Positions 1 to 6,536 of a DNA stretch of 27,638 bases are shown piece by piece. The position numbers and the translations under genes are program-made. The notes under the pieces were generated by a model. It worked only from the letters and a program-made list of their open reading frames with translations, was not told the DNA's origin and made no database searches. The first letter of the stretch is position 1, and each line of letters begins with the position of its first letter. Location of the stretch: positions 1 to 27,638 of the forward strand of contig CAZJKT010000014.1 of assembly GCA_964547015.1 (NCBI GenBank), read 5' to 3'. This stretch comes from JAFGCN01 sp964547015. GTDB lineage: Archaea; Aenigmatarchaeota; Aenigmatarchaeia; QMZS01.

Positions 1-616
1 TCTTTTCAAGCAGGAGCTTATTTGGGACTTTCCAGAATTCCTTTGATTTTTTAGTGGTCTGCATTGTGATAAATATTGTGCCAATTCGCGTAATTGTTCC
101 TTTATCATCCCCGATTTGGACTGTGTCGCCAATCCTGAAGGGCTTTTTTGTAAGGACTATCAGCCAGACGAAAAATGAGGTCACAATATCCCTTATCGCA
201 AAAGCCACACCTGTTGCAACAAAACCAAGGAAGATTGTGATGTTTCCCACAGACACTCCGAGCTTCCAAAGAACTACCGCAAGCACAAGGCAGTATAAAA
301 AGAACGAATAGACCTTTGTCAGGAATATGCGCTCTTCCATATCAACTTCACCCTCAAGCAGTTTGAATACACGGTTTACGGTAAGCCCCTGAAGGACAGA
401 CACCCCGATAAGGGAGACAATTGCCAGCATAAAAAATTCGGCAACGGCAAGGACTGGGTCAGGGATAGGCAAAATTCCTTTTGAAGCGGCAAAAAAAGGG
501 ATTACAAAGAAAATAAACAGGAATAGGAGAATCATTATCCTCTTTTTGATTTTCTGGCTTTTTATTGTCATAAACCTGTGGCTTTTCAGGCTTACAAAAC
601 TGCGCGGCTCAAGCAT
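1..616 (-). CDS. MscS-family mechanosensitive channel (3' end outside window)
   Basis: A minus-strand frame stays open from 616 to the window edge, giving about 205 codons of a protein whose C-terminus lies outside. Two hydrophobic segments near residues 28-45 and 55-75 precede a third helix that leads into FAIRDIVTSFFVWLIVL and then KPFRIGDTVQIGD. That is the pore-helix to beta-domain junction of MscS channels, which release solutes during osmotic downshock. The frame is open upstream to a stop near 786. I chose ATG 616 because an A/T box (TATATTTA on the minus strand, 642-635) lies 18 nt before it, the spacing seen at other leaderless genes here. The family call is firm; the gated ion and the C-terminal domain cannot be seen. 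Confidence 0.85.
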   Translation of the reverse strand, partial: MLEPRSFVSLKSHRFMTIKSQKIKKRIMILLFLFIFFVIPFFAASKGILPIPDPVLAVAEFFMLAIVSLIGVSVLQGLTVNRVFKLLEGEVDMEERIFLTKVYSFFLYCLVLAVVLWKLGVSVGNITIFLGFVATGVAFAIRDIVTSFFVWLIVLTKKPFRIGDTVQIGDDKGTITRIGTIFITMQTTKKSKEFWKVPNKLLLEK

Positions 617-634
617 AATATACTTGAATTTGCC

Positions 635-642
635 TAAATATA
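635..642 (-). promoter_or_regulatory. TATA box for the MscS gene
   Basis: TATATTTA on the minus strand ends 18 nt before ATG 616 and would place transcription start at or next to the start codon. It lies inside the upstream extension of the same frame, which argues that the extension is not translated. Confidence 0.5.
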
Positions 643-781
643 GTGCCTGAATTTTTGGCGGCCTGTTTTGCAAAGAGAGAACCTGTCTGAATGTCCTGCC
701 TTTAATCTTTAACTTCCCTGTTTTTTTGGCGCGGGGCAGTTTATTTTCCCCGGTTTTTCCTAATAGTTTATCTGAAATATT

Positions 782-1636
782 ATGGATTTAGGCGGGCTTG
801 CTTTATTAGAAGTATTTTTCGAGTCGGCTAAGATTACCCTTATCGTGGTTTTGCTGATGGCCTTTATTGAGCTGATTCACATACGCCATGAGAAAAAAAT
901 CGATTCTTTTCTCTCAAAGAGCCAAAAAAACCAGATTTTCGGCTCTTCAATGCTTGGGGCCTTTCCGGGGTGCATCGGGACATTCTTTGTAGTGTCTCTT
1001 TACTCTCACGGGATTGTGAGGTTTGGGGCTTTGGCCGCCGCAATGATTGCGACTTTTGGGGATGAAGCTTTTTTTGTCCTGGCAATGGTTCCCCAAGCAG
1101 CAGTTCCGCTTTTTGCTTCATGCCTGATTTTTGGCATAATCGGCGGCTTTCTGGCCCAAAAGATTTTAGGAAGGCTCAGTTTAGAAGCTCCAAAGTGCAG
1201 GATAGAAGTCCACAAAAATGAGGAAAAAAGAGGCGCTTTAGGAAAGCATTTCTGGAAGGAGCATATATGGGAGCATATAATCAAAAAGCATGCAATAAGG
1301 CTTTTTTTGTGGCTGTATTTCAGCCTGCTTGCAATTCGGCTGATGGTTGGTATTTTGCCCCTTGAATCCGTTCTGCCGCAGAATGCGGTTTTGCTGATTT
1401 TTGCCGCCGCAATTATTGGATTGATTCCGCAGTCCGGCCCGCACCTTATCTTTATTACTCTGTTTAGTCAGGGGCTTGTCCCGTTTTCGGTCCTTCTTGT
1501 GTCTTCCATTAGCCAGGAGGGGCACGGGCTTTTGCCGCTTCTTTCATTTTCGGTTCGGGACGCGGTTTTGGTAAAAGCATTTAAGTTCGTCTTCGCTTTG
1601 GCAGTTGGGTTAGTCCTATTTTGTTTAGGGGTTTAG
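782..1636 (+). CDS. putative multi-spanning metal exporter (ArsP_2/manganese-transporter-like)
   Basis: This 284-residue, very hydrophobic protein has about 8-10 membrane segments. The conserved stretches GAFPGCIGTFFVVSLY (about 58-73) and IATFGDEAFFVLAMVP (about 89-104), with a related second-half stretch IGLIPQSGPHLIF and SISQEGHGLLPLLSFS, are what I recall for the putative 10-TM heavy-metal or manganese exporter family. The pseudo-duplicated halves each carry polar or acidic residues in otherwise apolar helices. A His/Lys/Glu-rich cytoplasmic loop (about 138-170) separates them. The gene is divergent from the MscS gene and convergent with 1654-1914. The metal is not determinable from sequence; the family call is from memory of the motif. 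Confidence 0.7.
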   Translation: MDLGGLALLEVFFESAKITLIVVLLMAFIELIHIRHEKKIDSFLSKSQKNQIFGSSMLGAFPGCIGTFFVVSLYSHGIVRFGALAAAMIATFGDEAFFVLAMVPQAAVPLFASCLIFGIIGGFLAQKILGRLSLEAPKCRIEVHKNEEKRGALGKHFWKEHIWEHIIKKHAIRLFLWLYFSLLAIRLMVGILPLESVLPQNAVLLIFAAAIIGLIPQSGPHLIFITLFSQGLVPFSVLLVSSISQEGHGLLPLLSFSVRDAVLVKAFKFVFALAVGLVLFCLGV

Positions 1637-1653
1637 CTTAATTTCTAGAGGCA

Positions 1654-1914
1654 TTACAGGTTTACTTCTTCGTCGTCGTCCTCGCCCGCAATCTCAAAGG
1701 TGGAATATATTTGGGATACAAGACCGGCATAAAGCTTTATTGCCTCTTCAGGATGGCTTGTCAGGAGGTGGTTTATAAGGGCGAGGATTTCTTTGCTTAT
1801 CATTGCGGCATTAAACAGGCCCTCGTCATCGGTTGCGAAATTGAAGTTTAGGCCGCCCTCCTCAGGATTTTTTGTGTCAAGAATCTGCCCGCAAATTTTG
1901 CATCTCGCCTGCAT
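1654..1914 (-). CDS. small acidic protein with N-terminal CxxC, function unknown
   Basis: An 86-residue protein begins MQARCKICGQIL, so Cys5 and Cys8 form a CxxC knuckle. His49 and His54, about 40 residues later, could complete a zinc site. The C-terminus is very acidic (EDDDEEVN). I do not recognise the family. It ends 17 nt from the stop of the convergent exporter gene. It is probably a real gene: it is compact, metal-site-like, and antisense to no other coding region. Confidence 0.65.
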   Translation of the reverse strand: MQARCKICGQILDTKNPEEGGLNFNFATDDEGLFNAAMISKEILALINHLLTSHPEEAIKLYAGLVSQIYSTFEIAGEDDDEEVNL

Positions 1915-1976
1915 AATAAACGGATTTAAAAAAGGAATAATTCTTTTGGGTTTATGCGAATGATGTATAGGTTATG

Positions 1977-1986
1977 TTTATATTTA
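1977..1986 (+). promoter_or_regulatory. TATA box TTTATATTTA
   Basis: A clear archaeal TATA element ends 18 nt before ATG 2005. It sets the start of the downstream gene and predicts a leaderless transcript. Confidence 0.6.
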
Positions 1987-2004
1987 AGAGTAGTATCTAA
2001 TATA

Positions 2005-2583
2005 ATGAGACTGATATATTGCCTGAACTCAAAGATTGGGGATGTGAGTAAAGAATTAAAAGGCTCGGAATCCGATTCGAAGGTATATTCTGGCAGAGAA
2101 ATATATGGCTTACTTGAGGGTTTATGCGGCATTTATTCCCCCCAACCACTAAATTCGAATTACACCCTGGATAAATTTGGCTGTGAGGATATCCGAGAGC
2201 CTCCTCTGGAATCTGAGCTTGCTAGCTTTAATATAGAACTGGATAGGGGCACCTTAAAAATGTATATGTCTTGTTTATATTTGCCAGAGCCTGACCTTGA
2301 CTCCAGATTTGAAGAAGATTCGAGCAAACAGGGATTATCAGAAACCTTACTGTCGGGTATGATATCTCAGGAATGTTACTGTCCTGAGGCACTATCCCTT
2401 CCTCATAAGCCTTCTTTAAAAATAGTCACTCGGAAAAGGGAGGTTAATTTTCCGTGGAGTTTGAAAGAGGTTATATCTAAAGAAGATCAGGAAATATTTG
2501 CCGAGGAATTTTATCAGGAAGCTACCTATTTATGCAGGGAGGTTATGAGGGGGTATGAGGCTTACAAAAAGAGATTTGGGTAG
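2005..2583 (+). CDS. hypothetical soluble protein, 192 aa
   Basis: I do not recognise this protein. The frame is open from 1954, but the TATA box at 1977-1986 lies inside that extension, so I place the start at ATG 2005 (MRLIYCLNSK). It is acidic, has scattered cysteines (including a CYC near the middle) and no membrane segment or signal peptide. The C-terminal 60 residues (about 130-192) look helical and charged, ending YEAYKKRFG. It sits just upstream of tRNA-Leu. Codon use is plainer and A/T-richer than in the housekeeping genes nearby. It may be a lineage-specific gene. Confidence 0.6.
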   Translation: MRLIYCLNSKIGDVSKELKGSESDSKVYSGREIYGLLEGLCGIYSPQPLNSNYTLDKFGCEDIREPPLESELASFNIELDRGTLKMYMSCLYLPEPDLDSRFEEDSSKQGLSETLLSGMISQECYCPEALSLPHKPSLKIVTRKREVNFPWSLKEVISKEDQEIFAEEFYQEATYLCREVMRGYEAYKKRFG

Positions 2584-2665
2584 AAATTCCAACGATTTTC
2601 ATCTAATAAAGCAGGTTTCTTTTTTTAATCCAAATAATATTGCGGGAGTGTCCGAGTCTGGCCAA

Positions 2666-2710
2666 CGCTTTTCCTGCAGTTTCCAAGAAATTGCCGGAAT
2701 GTTAGGTTAA
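2666..2710 (+). other. tRNA-Leu intron 1 (45 nt, D-loop)
   Basis: Central helix GGCC (2660-2663) pairs with GGTT (2705-2708). Bulges are AAC and AAA. Cutting AA|C and AA|A joins CCAA to AGGA, restoring the usual Leu D-arm. Confidence 0.8.
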
Positions 2711-2726
2711 AGGAGCAGGACTTAAG

Positions 2727-2778
2727 AAATTAAGTTAGGAGCCGAAATGGCGATGACTGCCAAAAGCTCTTTTAAGAA
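2727..2778 (+). other. tRNA-Leu intron 2 (52 nt, position 37/38)
   Basis: Outer helix CAGGA:TCCTG, central helix CTTA (2721-2724) with TAAG (2773-2776), bulges AGA and AAA. Inside, AGGAGC pairs with GCTCTT to form the inner stem. Confidence 0.88.
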
Positions 2779-2804
2779 ATCCTGTGCGTTAGTCGCTGCG
2801 AGGG

Positions 2805-2910
2805 TGAATCTTTTTTGGGAGAAGAAACGCTCATTTTGCTTTGCAAAATGGCGTCCCCATCCTTCGGATGAGGGAAGCTCCAATGGCCAAAAGAAGAAGA
2901 TTTCCTTGAA
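2805..2910 (+). other. tRNA-Leu intron 3 (106 nt, T-loop)
   Basis: Central helix CGAG (2799-2802) pairs with CTTG (2905-2908). Bulges GGT and AAT cut after the second base give T-loop TTCGAAT. The inner helix is GAA:TTC continued by TCTT:AAGA. The intron body holds two more hairpins, CATTTTGC/GCAAAATG and CCCCATC/GATGAGGG. The outer helix is weak, so the processing motif is a relaxed one. Confidence 0.78.
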
Positions 2911-2959
2911 TTCGAATCCCTTCTCCCGCACAATTATAAATATTAGTTGGTAGTAATTT

Positions 2960-3616
2960 ATGAAAAAAAGACTGTATGATTTAAAAAAACTATTTGACCC
3001 AGGAGAAAAATCTGGCAAGGAATTAGATAAGAAGAAAGCTCGGGATGAAGAATCTCTCAGAAGATTGATTGAGGAAAAGTCGCCTCCGGATAAAATGGAA
3101 GACTTAAGCAGTTACTTAGCTCAATTAAAGACTTTAGGGATAGGGGTGGGTGCAGGAAGAGGATGCGCTTATGAATGCCTTAATTATGGCGGTGTAATCA
3201 GTATGCAGCTTGGAGATATGCTCAAATTAGCAGAGGAATTAGGAACTTATGAGGATTTTAGGTCAAAAGTTGAAGAAAATGTATGCAATACTGCGGACAG
3301 GTTTGCAGAGTATATCGAAAAAGGTCCCGAGGATTATTCAGATGTATTAGGGGCATTCCTATCAGGATTTAACAATGCTTTGAAGATAGTTGGGCCTTCG
3401 GAACAATTGACCTCCAAGAAAGAGTATATTTTAGGTAAGGCAAATGAAGGTTTATTTAACTTTGAGAAAAGGACTAAAGAGAAAGAAGAACAGATACCCG
3501 AGGATATTAAAATGGCTATAGAAGAGGCGATTGCCGGGGGTTCTAGAGAGCATTACCGCCTACAATATGAATTGGATAAGGCTGAAGAAGCTTTAAAGAA
3601 GTATAGAGGGACTTAG
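2960..3616 (+). CDS. hypothetical charged protein, 218 aa
   Basis: I do not recognise this protein. It starts 29 nt after tRNA-Leu, with TTATAAAT 16-18 nt before ATG. The N-terminal 45 residues and the C-terminal 60 are Lys/Glu-rich and probably helical or coiled-coil (RTKEKEEQIPEDIK; YELDKAEEALKKY). The middle (about 50-150) is less charged and contains GIGVGAGRGCAYECLNYGG, a Gly-rich stretch with two cysteines. No signal peptide or membrane segment is seen. It converges on gatA with a 5-nt gap. It is probably soluble and lineage-specific. Confidence 0.62.
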   Translation: MKKRLYDLKKLFDPGEKSGKELDKKKARDEESLRRLIEEKSPPDKMEDLSSYLAQLKTLGIGVGAGRGCAYECLNYGGVISMQLGDMLKLAEELGTYEDFRSKVEENVCNTADRFAEYIEKGPEDYSDVLGAFLSGFNNALKIVGPSEQLTSKKEYILGKANEGLFNFEKRTKEKEEQIPEDIKMAIEEAIAGGSREHYRLQYELDKAEEALKKYRGT

Positions 3617-3621
3617 TAGGA

Positions 3622-4992
3622 TTATTCAACCCAACTTCCCAGCTTGAAAACTTTACCTTCCTGCAGATGGTCGCCTATTATTTGCAGACCCACAGGCATC
3701 CCTTCGCTTTTTCCGCAGGGGACTGACAGATGGGGCAGTCCGCACAAATTCGGCCCTACGGTGAGAACATCCATTGCATACTGCCGGGCAGGCGATAGCT
3801 CGGCAACTTCTGTGAATTTAGGGGCAATTATTGGCATTGTGGGGCAGGCAAGAGCATCATATTTCCTAAAAGCCCCCTTAAATTCGTCTATAAGAAGCCT
3901 TCTGACCTTGAGCGCCTTTAAGTAATATTTGTCCCTATACCCGGATTTGCGGTAAAATGTGCCCATCAGGCACCTTCTTTTGGCTTCAGTGCCGAAATAT
4001 TTTCCTCGCGCCTCAGAAAAGAACTCATTGTAGCCGCCTTTTAGCTCAATAGTTGAGCCGTACCTTATCCCGCAGAACTTTGCAAGGTTTGTGGAAGCTT
4101 CACTCATCGCAATAATGTAGTAAGCCGGAAGCGCGTATTTTGTGGAGGGCAGCGAAAATTCCTCATATTCCGCGCCAAGGGACTCGAGCTTTTTTATTGC
4201 CCGCCACACCTCTTTTTTAATTTCCTCATCTACACCATTGAAATACTCCTTAGGGACGCCTATTCTAAATCCCGAAAGGTTTTTCTTGAGGCTTTGTGTG
4301 TAATCTTCTTTTGGCTTGTCAATGGAAGTTGAATCCCGCGCATCAAACCCGGCTATTTTTGAAAGCCCGTATGCCGCCTCAAAGCAGGTTTTTCCCATTA
4401 CCCCGATTTTGTCAAGGGATGAGGCGTAATCAATAAGCCCGTATCTTGAGGCTCTTCCGTAAGTAGGGGTCATTCCCACTACCCCGCAAAATGATGCCGG
4501 GCATGCTATTGAGCCGCCGGTTGACTCCGCAAGCGCAATATGGGGCAATTCTATGGCTTTTGTAAGGCATGCCGCGCCCCCTGACGAGCCACCGCAGCAC
4601 CTTCGCGTGTCTATTGGGTTTTTTGGTATCCCAAAACTTGTGTTCATGCAGAAGGTTCCAAATCCGAATTCATCCATTGCGGTTTTTGCCGCAACATAAC
4701 CTACTTTTTTAATCTCCTCAATAACATGCGCGTCAAAAGGAGGGATATAATTCTCCAAAATCCTGCTTCCGGCAGCGGTCCTTATCCCTTTTGCGCAGAT
4801 GCAGTCTTTTACCGATACAGGTATGCCAAGAAAGCCCTCGTCAAGGGCTTTTTCGCGGCAGTGGGCCTTTGCTAGATCCTCCGAAACTGCAACAATGGGG
4901 CCGAATTTTTCCTGAATTTGACTTAATTCGCCCCAGATTTTGTCAAATAAGGCTTCCGGGCAGGGATTTTCAAGATAAGTCTTTAGGTCCAT
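3622..4992 (-). CDS. gatA: Asp/Glu-tRNA amidotransferase subunit A (amidase)
   Basis: This 456-residue amidase-signature protein is the glutaminase subunit of GatCAB, which converts misacylated Asp-tRNA(Asn) or Glu-tRNA(Gln) to the amide form. The triad is visible: Lys62 (SVKDC), cis-Ser137 in GGSSGG and nucleophile Ser161 in STGGSI, with the usual 24-residue spacing between the serines. CGVVGMTPTYGRASRYGLID follows and is typical of GatA rather than other amidases. Where bacterial GatA reads GGSIRQPA, this one reads GGSIACPA, a local difference near the active site. gatB is on the same strand about 1.5 kb upstream, separated by other genes. I see no gatC in the window. Confidence 0.95.
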   Translation of the reverse strand: MDLKTYLENPCPEALFDKIWGELSQIQEKFGPIVAVSEDLAKAHCREKALDEGFLGIPVSVKDCICAKGIRTAAGSRILENYIPPFDAHVIEEIKKVGYVAAKTAMDEFGFGTFCMNTSFGIPKNPIDTRRCCGGSSGGAACLTKAIELPHIALAESTGGSIACPASFCGVVGMTPTYGRASRYGLIDYASSLDKIGVMGKTCFEAAYGLSKIAGFDARDSTSIDKPKEDYTQSLKKNLSGFRIGVPKEYFNGVDEEIKKEVWRAIKKLESLGAEYEEFSLPSTKYALPAYYIIAMSEASTNLAKFCGIRYGSTIELKGGYNEFFSEARGKYFGTEAKRRCLMGTFYRKSGYRDKYYLKALKVRRLLIDEFKGAFRKYDALACPTMPIIAPKFTEVAELSPARQYAMDVLTVGPNLCGLPHLSVPCGKSEGMPVGLQIIGDHLQEGKVFKLGSWVE

Positions 4993-5049
4993 AAAAACTA
5001 ATATTTTTAAAAGAAGGATTGCCTGAAGGAAAGCTATTAAGTTATGGGC

Positions 5050-5056
5050 TTTTTAA
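5050..5056 (+). promoter_or_regulatory. TATA-like box for EF-1 beta
   Basis: TTTTTAA ends 20 nt before ATG 5077, matching the leaderless spacing seen elsewhere. Confidence 0.45.
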
Positions 5057-5076
5057 CATTTCTTCCTATTTTTTGA

Positions 5077-5328
5077 ATGGGAGATGCAATTCTTTGTTAT
5101 CGGGTTTTGCCTGACAGCGTCGAGTCTGTTGACTTGGTTGAGGCAAAGCTAAATGAGATGAAGCCGAAGGGAATCCAAAAAAAGCCTATCGCATTCGGGC
5201 TGAGCGCTTTTGATGTGACTTTTGTGATTCCTGATAAAGAGGGTGTTGACACGGACAAGATTGAAAAAGAGCTTGAGGAGCTTGAGGGTGTCGGATCGGT
5301 TGAAGTTGTTGGGGCCACCCTAGCATAA
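5077..5328 (+). CDS. translation elongation factor 1-beta
   Basis: An 83-residue protein matches the compact archaeal EF-1 beta (aEF1B), the nucleotide exchange factor that reloads EF-1 alpha with GTP. It begins MGDAILCYRVLPDSVESVDL and has the single ferredoxin-like alpha-beta fold of the family: a central basic-hydrophobic strand region (KKPIAFGLSAFDVTFVIPD) and the ending DKIEKELEELEGVGSVEVV. Length is close to the usual archaeal 85-90 residues. It diverges from gatA across 84 nt. A T-rich tract just after the stop (5333-5343) may terminate it. Confidence 0.88.
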   Translation: MGDAILCYRVLPDSVESVDLVEAKLNEMKPKGIQKKPIAFGLSAFDVTFVIPDKEGVDTDKIEKELEELEGVGSVEVVGATLA

Positions 5329-5515
5329 GCTGTTTTGTTTTTTTGGAAATTTTGATTAAGGAAATTATTTGCAAAACTAATGTGTATCAGATAGCCCATC
5401 ACAGGTCATCGCCTTTCGGCTCCTTTTTGGTTATCTTCATTTACATAAATAACTTGTTTTTAGGCTACTTATTGAATATTTGAAGGGTTCTGCAGGATTT
5501 TTTAAGAGGTTAATT

Positions 5516-5693
5516 AGCGGGGGGAGGGAGTCGCACCCTCTTCTGCCGGTTTCTGCCCGTAATGAATCTAAGGACAGGATAGTATGAAAAAGCTTTAGCT
5601 TTTTCGAACCTGCTTCTTTTGACGTAGAGGACTTTTCTTCGCAAGAAAAGTCTTCTCTGCAGCCGGCCGCATGAGCTGTTCTGCCACCCCCGC
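5516..5693 (-). tRNA. tRNA-Cys(GCA) with a 106-nt intron at 37/38
   Basis: On the minus strand, GCGGGGG (5693-5687) pairs with CCCCCGC (5523-5517), discriminator U at 5516. Exon 1 is exactly 37 nt and contains D-stem GCA/TGC and anticodon stem GCCGG followed by CTGCAG, so the anticodon is GCA. Exon 2 begins A38-CCGGC, then a 4-nt variable loop and T-stem GAGGG/CCCTC. Central BHB helix CTGC:GCAG and bulges AGA and AAA place the cuts cleanly. Two oddities: the T-loop reads TGCGACT (G, not T, at position 55) and the D-loop AACAGCTC lacks the usual GG at 18-19. A TATA-like element lies at 5702-5712. Confidence 0.8.
5551..5656 (-). other. tRNA-Cys intron (106 nt)
   Basis: The junctions follow the BHB rule (AG|A and AA|A), but the inner helix is not well paired, so it is a relaxed motif. 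Strong internal hairpins are present: GACTTTTCTT/AAGAAAAGTC, GAAAAAGCT/AGCTTTTTC and CTGTCC/GGGCAG. Confidence 0.75.
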
Positions 5694-6004
5694 GTAAATG
5701 TATTTATATTTAAAGCACTTATTTAGGATTTGCTCTACATGGAGTTTTTATGCAGAAGAATTTTTGTTTCTATTTGTGGGAGCCTTATGCCGCTATATAC
5801 CCGACTTGCGTAAACCGGTAGGGCTTAAAGTTGGAAAAGGAGCCTCTCACTGCAAAATAGGGTTTTTGCCAAGACCTAAAACTTCCTAGCTTAGAGGGTA
5901 AGTCTAAGATCAGGCATTACATTTGTAATATTATTGTATTTCATATGTATTATAAAAGCTATTTTGTGAAATAGTTTTCAAGTATATTCCTTATTATAGT
6001 GAAG
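5694..6004. other. gene-free stretch of about 310 bp
   Basis: This stretch holds the tRNA-Cys promoter at its left end (A/T box 5702-5712) and A/T-rich DNA before 6005. A short frame through it starts inside the tRNA promoter and shows no protein-like pattern. The segment about 5765-5850 can fold (for example TGCC with GGTA around 5778 and 5818), which leaves room for a small RNA, but I recognise no RNA family. Confidence 0.4.
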
Positions 6005-6520
6005 ATGAAATATCAGACCCCCCTATGTGACCATAATCTGCCTACCCAAGAATATGCTACCTATGGTGGTTTTATCAGAGAATTTGGAAACTCGGATTCA
6101 TGTTACATAATATTGGATGAGCATCTGCCACCGAGATTAGGGGAGACTTTGGAGGTAATTTTATCTTCCAATCATGTATCCTGTATTGTGGACTGTGTAA
6201 TTAGGCCGTTATATATTATTAATGAGCTTCGGCCGGGAATGTCGGATGAAGAGATAAAGGATATTGCCGGCAGATATGCTGCTTATATTGCAACCAAAAA
6301 TGTGCGCCATTTTAAGGATTATCCTCGTTTGATTCGGATTCCTCCAAATGGAGGGGGAAAGAGAGGGAAGGAATGCGTATTGTCGCAGGCAATACTCAAG
6401 GAACAATCAGTGGCAGTTCTCCAACAATTAGTCGCTGATTTAGAAGGTCCTGCGTTTCTTGACTATAAATCAAGATTGTATAGTTTAGAGTTGGGAGGAT
6501 ATGATTATCTATTTTTATAG
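6005..6520 (+). CDS. hypothetical protein, 171 aa
   Basis: I do not recognise this protein. ATG 6005 is taken as the start; an in-frame GTG two codons earlier (5999) is an alternative. No signal peptide or membrane segment. The N-terminal 80 residues look beta-rich (SCYIILDEHLPPRLGETLEVIL, then HVSCIVDCVIRPLYII), with four cysteines. The middle is helical (SDEEIKDIAGRYAAYIA), followed by a Gly/Lys loop and a helical C-terminal part. It faces the gatB stop with 16 nt between them. Confidence 0.6.
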   Translation: MKYQTPLCDHNLPTQEYATYGGFIREFGNSDSCYIILDEHLPPRLGETLEVILSSNHVSCIVDCVIRPLYIINELRPGMSDEEIKDIAGRYAAYIATKNVRHFKDYPRLIRIPPNGGGKRGKECVLSQAILKEQSVAVLQQLVADLEGPAFLDYKSRLYSLELGGYDYLFL

Positions 6521-6536
6521 GGCAGTAGGTCGGCAA

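Larger units (their letters stand above)
2642..2930 (+). tRNA. tRNA-Leu(UAA) interrupted by three introns
   Basis: The acceptor strands GCGGGAG (2642-2648) and CTCCCGC (2923-2929) pair perfectly, with discriminator A2930. Removing 2666-2710, 2727-2778 and 2805-2910 leaves an 86-nt class II tRNA. Its D-stem is TCC/GGA, anticodon stem CAGGA/TCCTG, loop CTTAAGA (anticodon TAA), variable arm 15 nt, T-stem GAGGG/CCCTT and T-loop TTCGAAT. Each junction fits a BHB element with a 4-bp central helix and 3-nt bulges cut after the second base: GGCC:GGTT, CTTA:TAAG and CGAG:CTTG. The introns interrupt the D-loop, the canonical 37/38 site and the T-loop. CCA is not encoded. A T-rich promoter (about 2621-2630) precedes it. 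Confidence 0.9.

Noticed and set aside
2749..2755. C-box-like GCGATGA in tRNA-Leu intron 2 (guide RNA in an intron)
   Set aside because: One mismatch to the C-box and no D-box at a suitable distance.
2722..3018. 98-codon minus-strand frame
   Set aside because: It runs antisense through the tRNA-Leu exons and introns and into the next gene; it is explained by those features.
5571..5620. Possible tRNA-Ser(CGA) anticodon arm (GCAGG, TTCGAA, CCTGT) inside the tRNA-Cys gene
   Set aside because: Leaves a 33-nt variable region and no sensible D-arm. The GCCGG/CCGGC stem with exon 1 of exactly 37 nt gives a complete class I tRNA-Cys and fits BHB cutting.
5698..5889. 63-codon plus-strand frame after tRNA-Cys
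   Set aside because: It begins within the A/T box that serves tRNA-Cys, has an unconvincing composition and no recognisable pattern.
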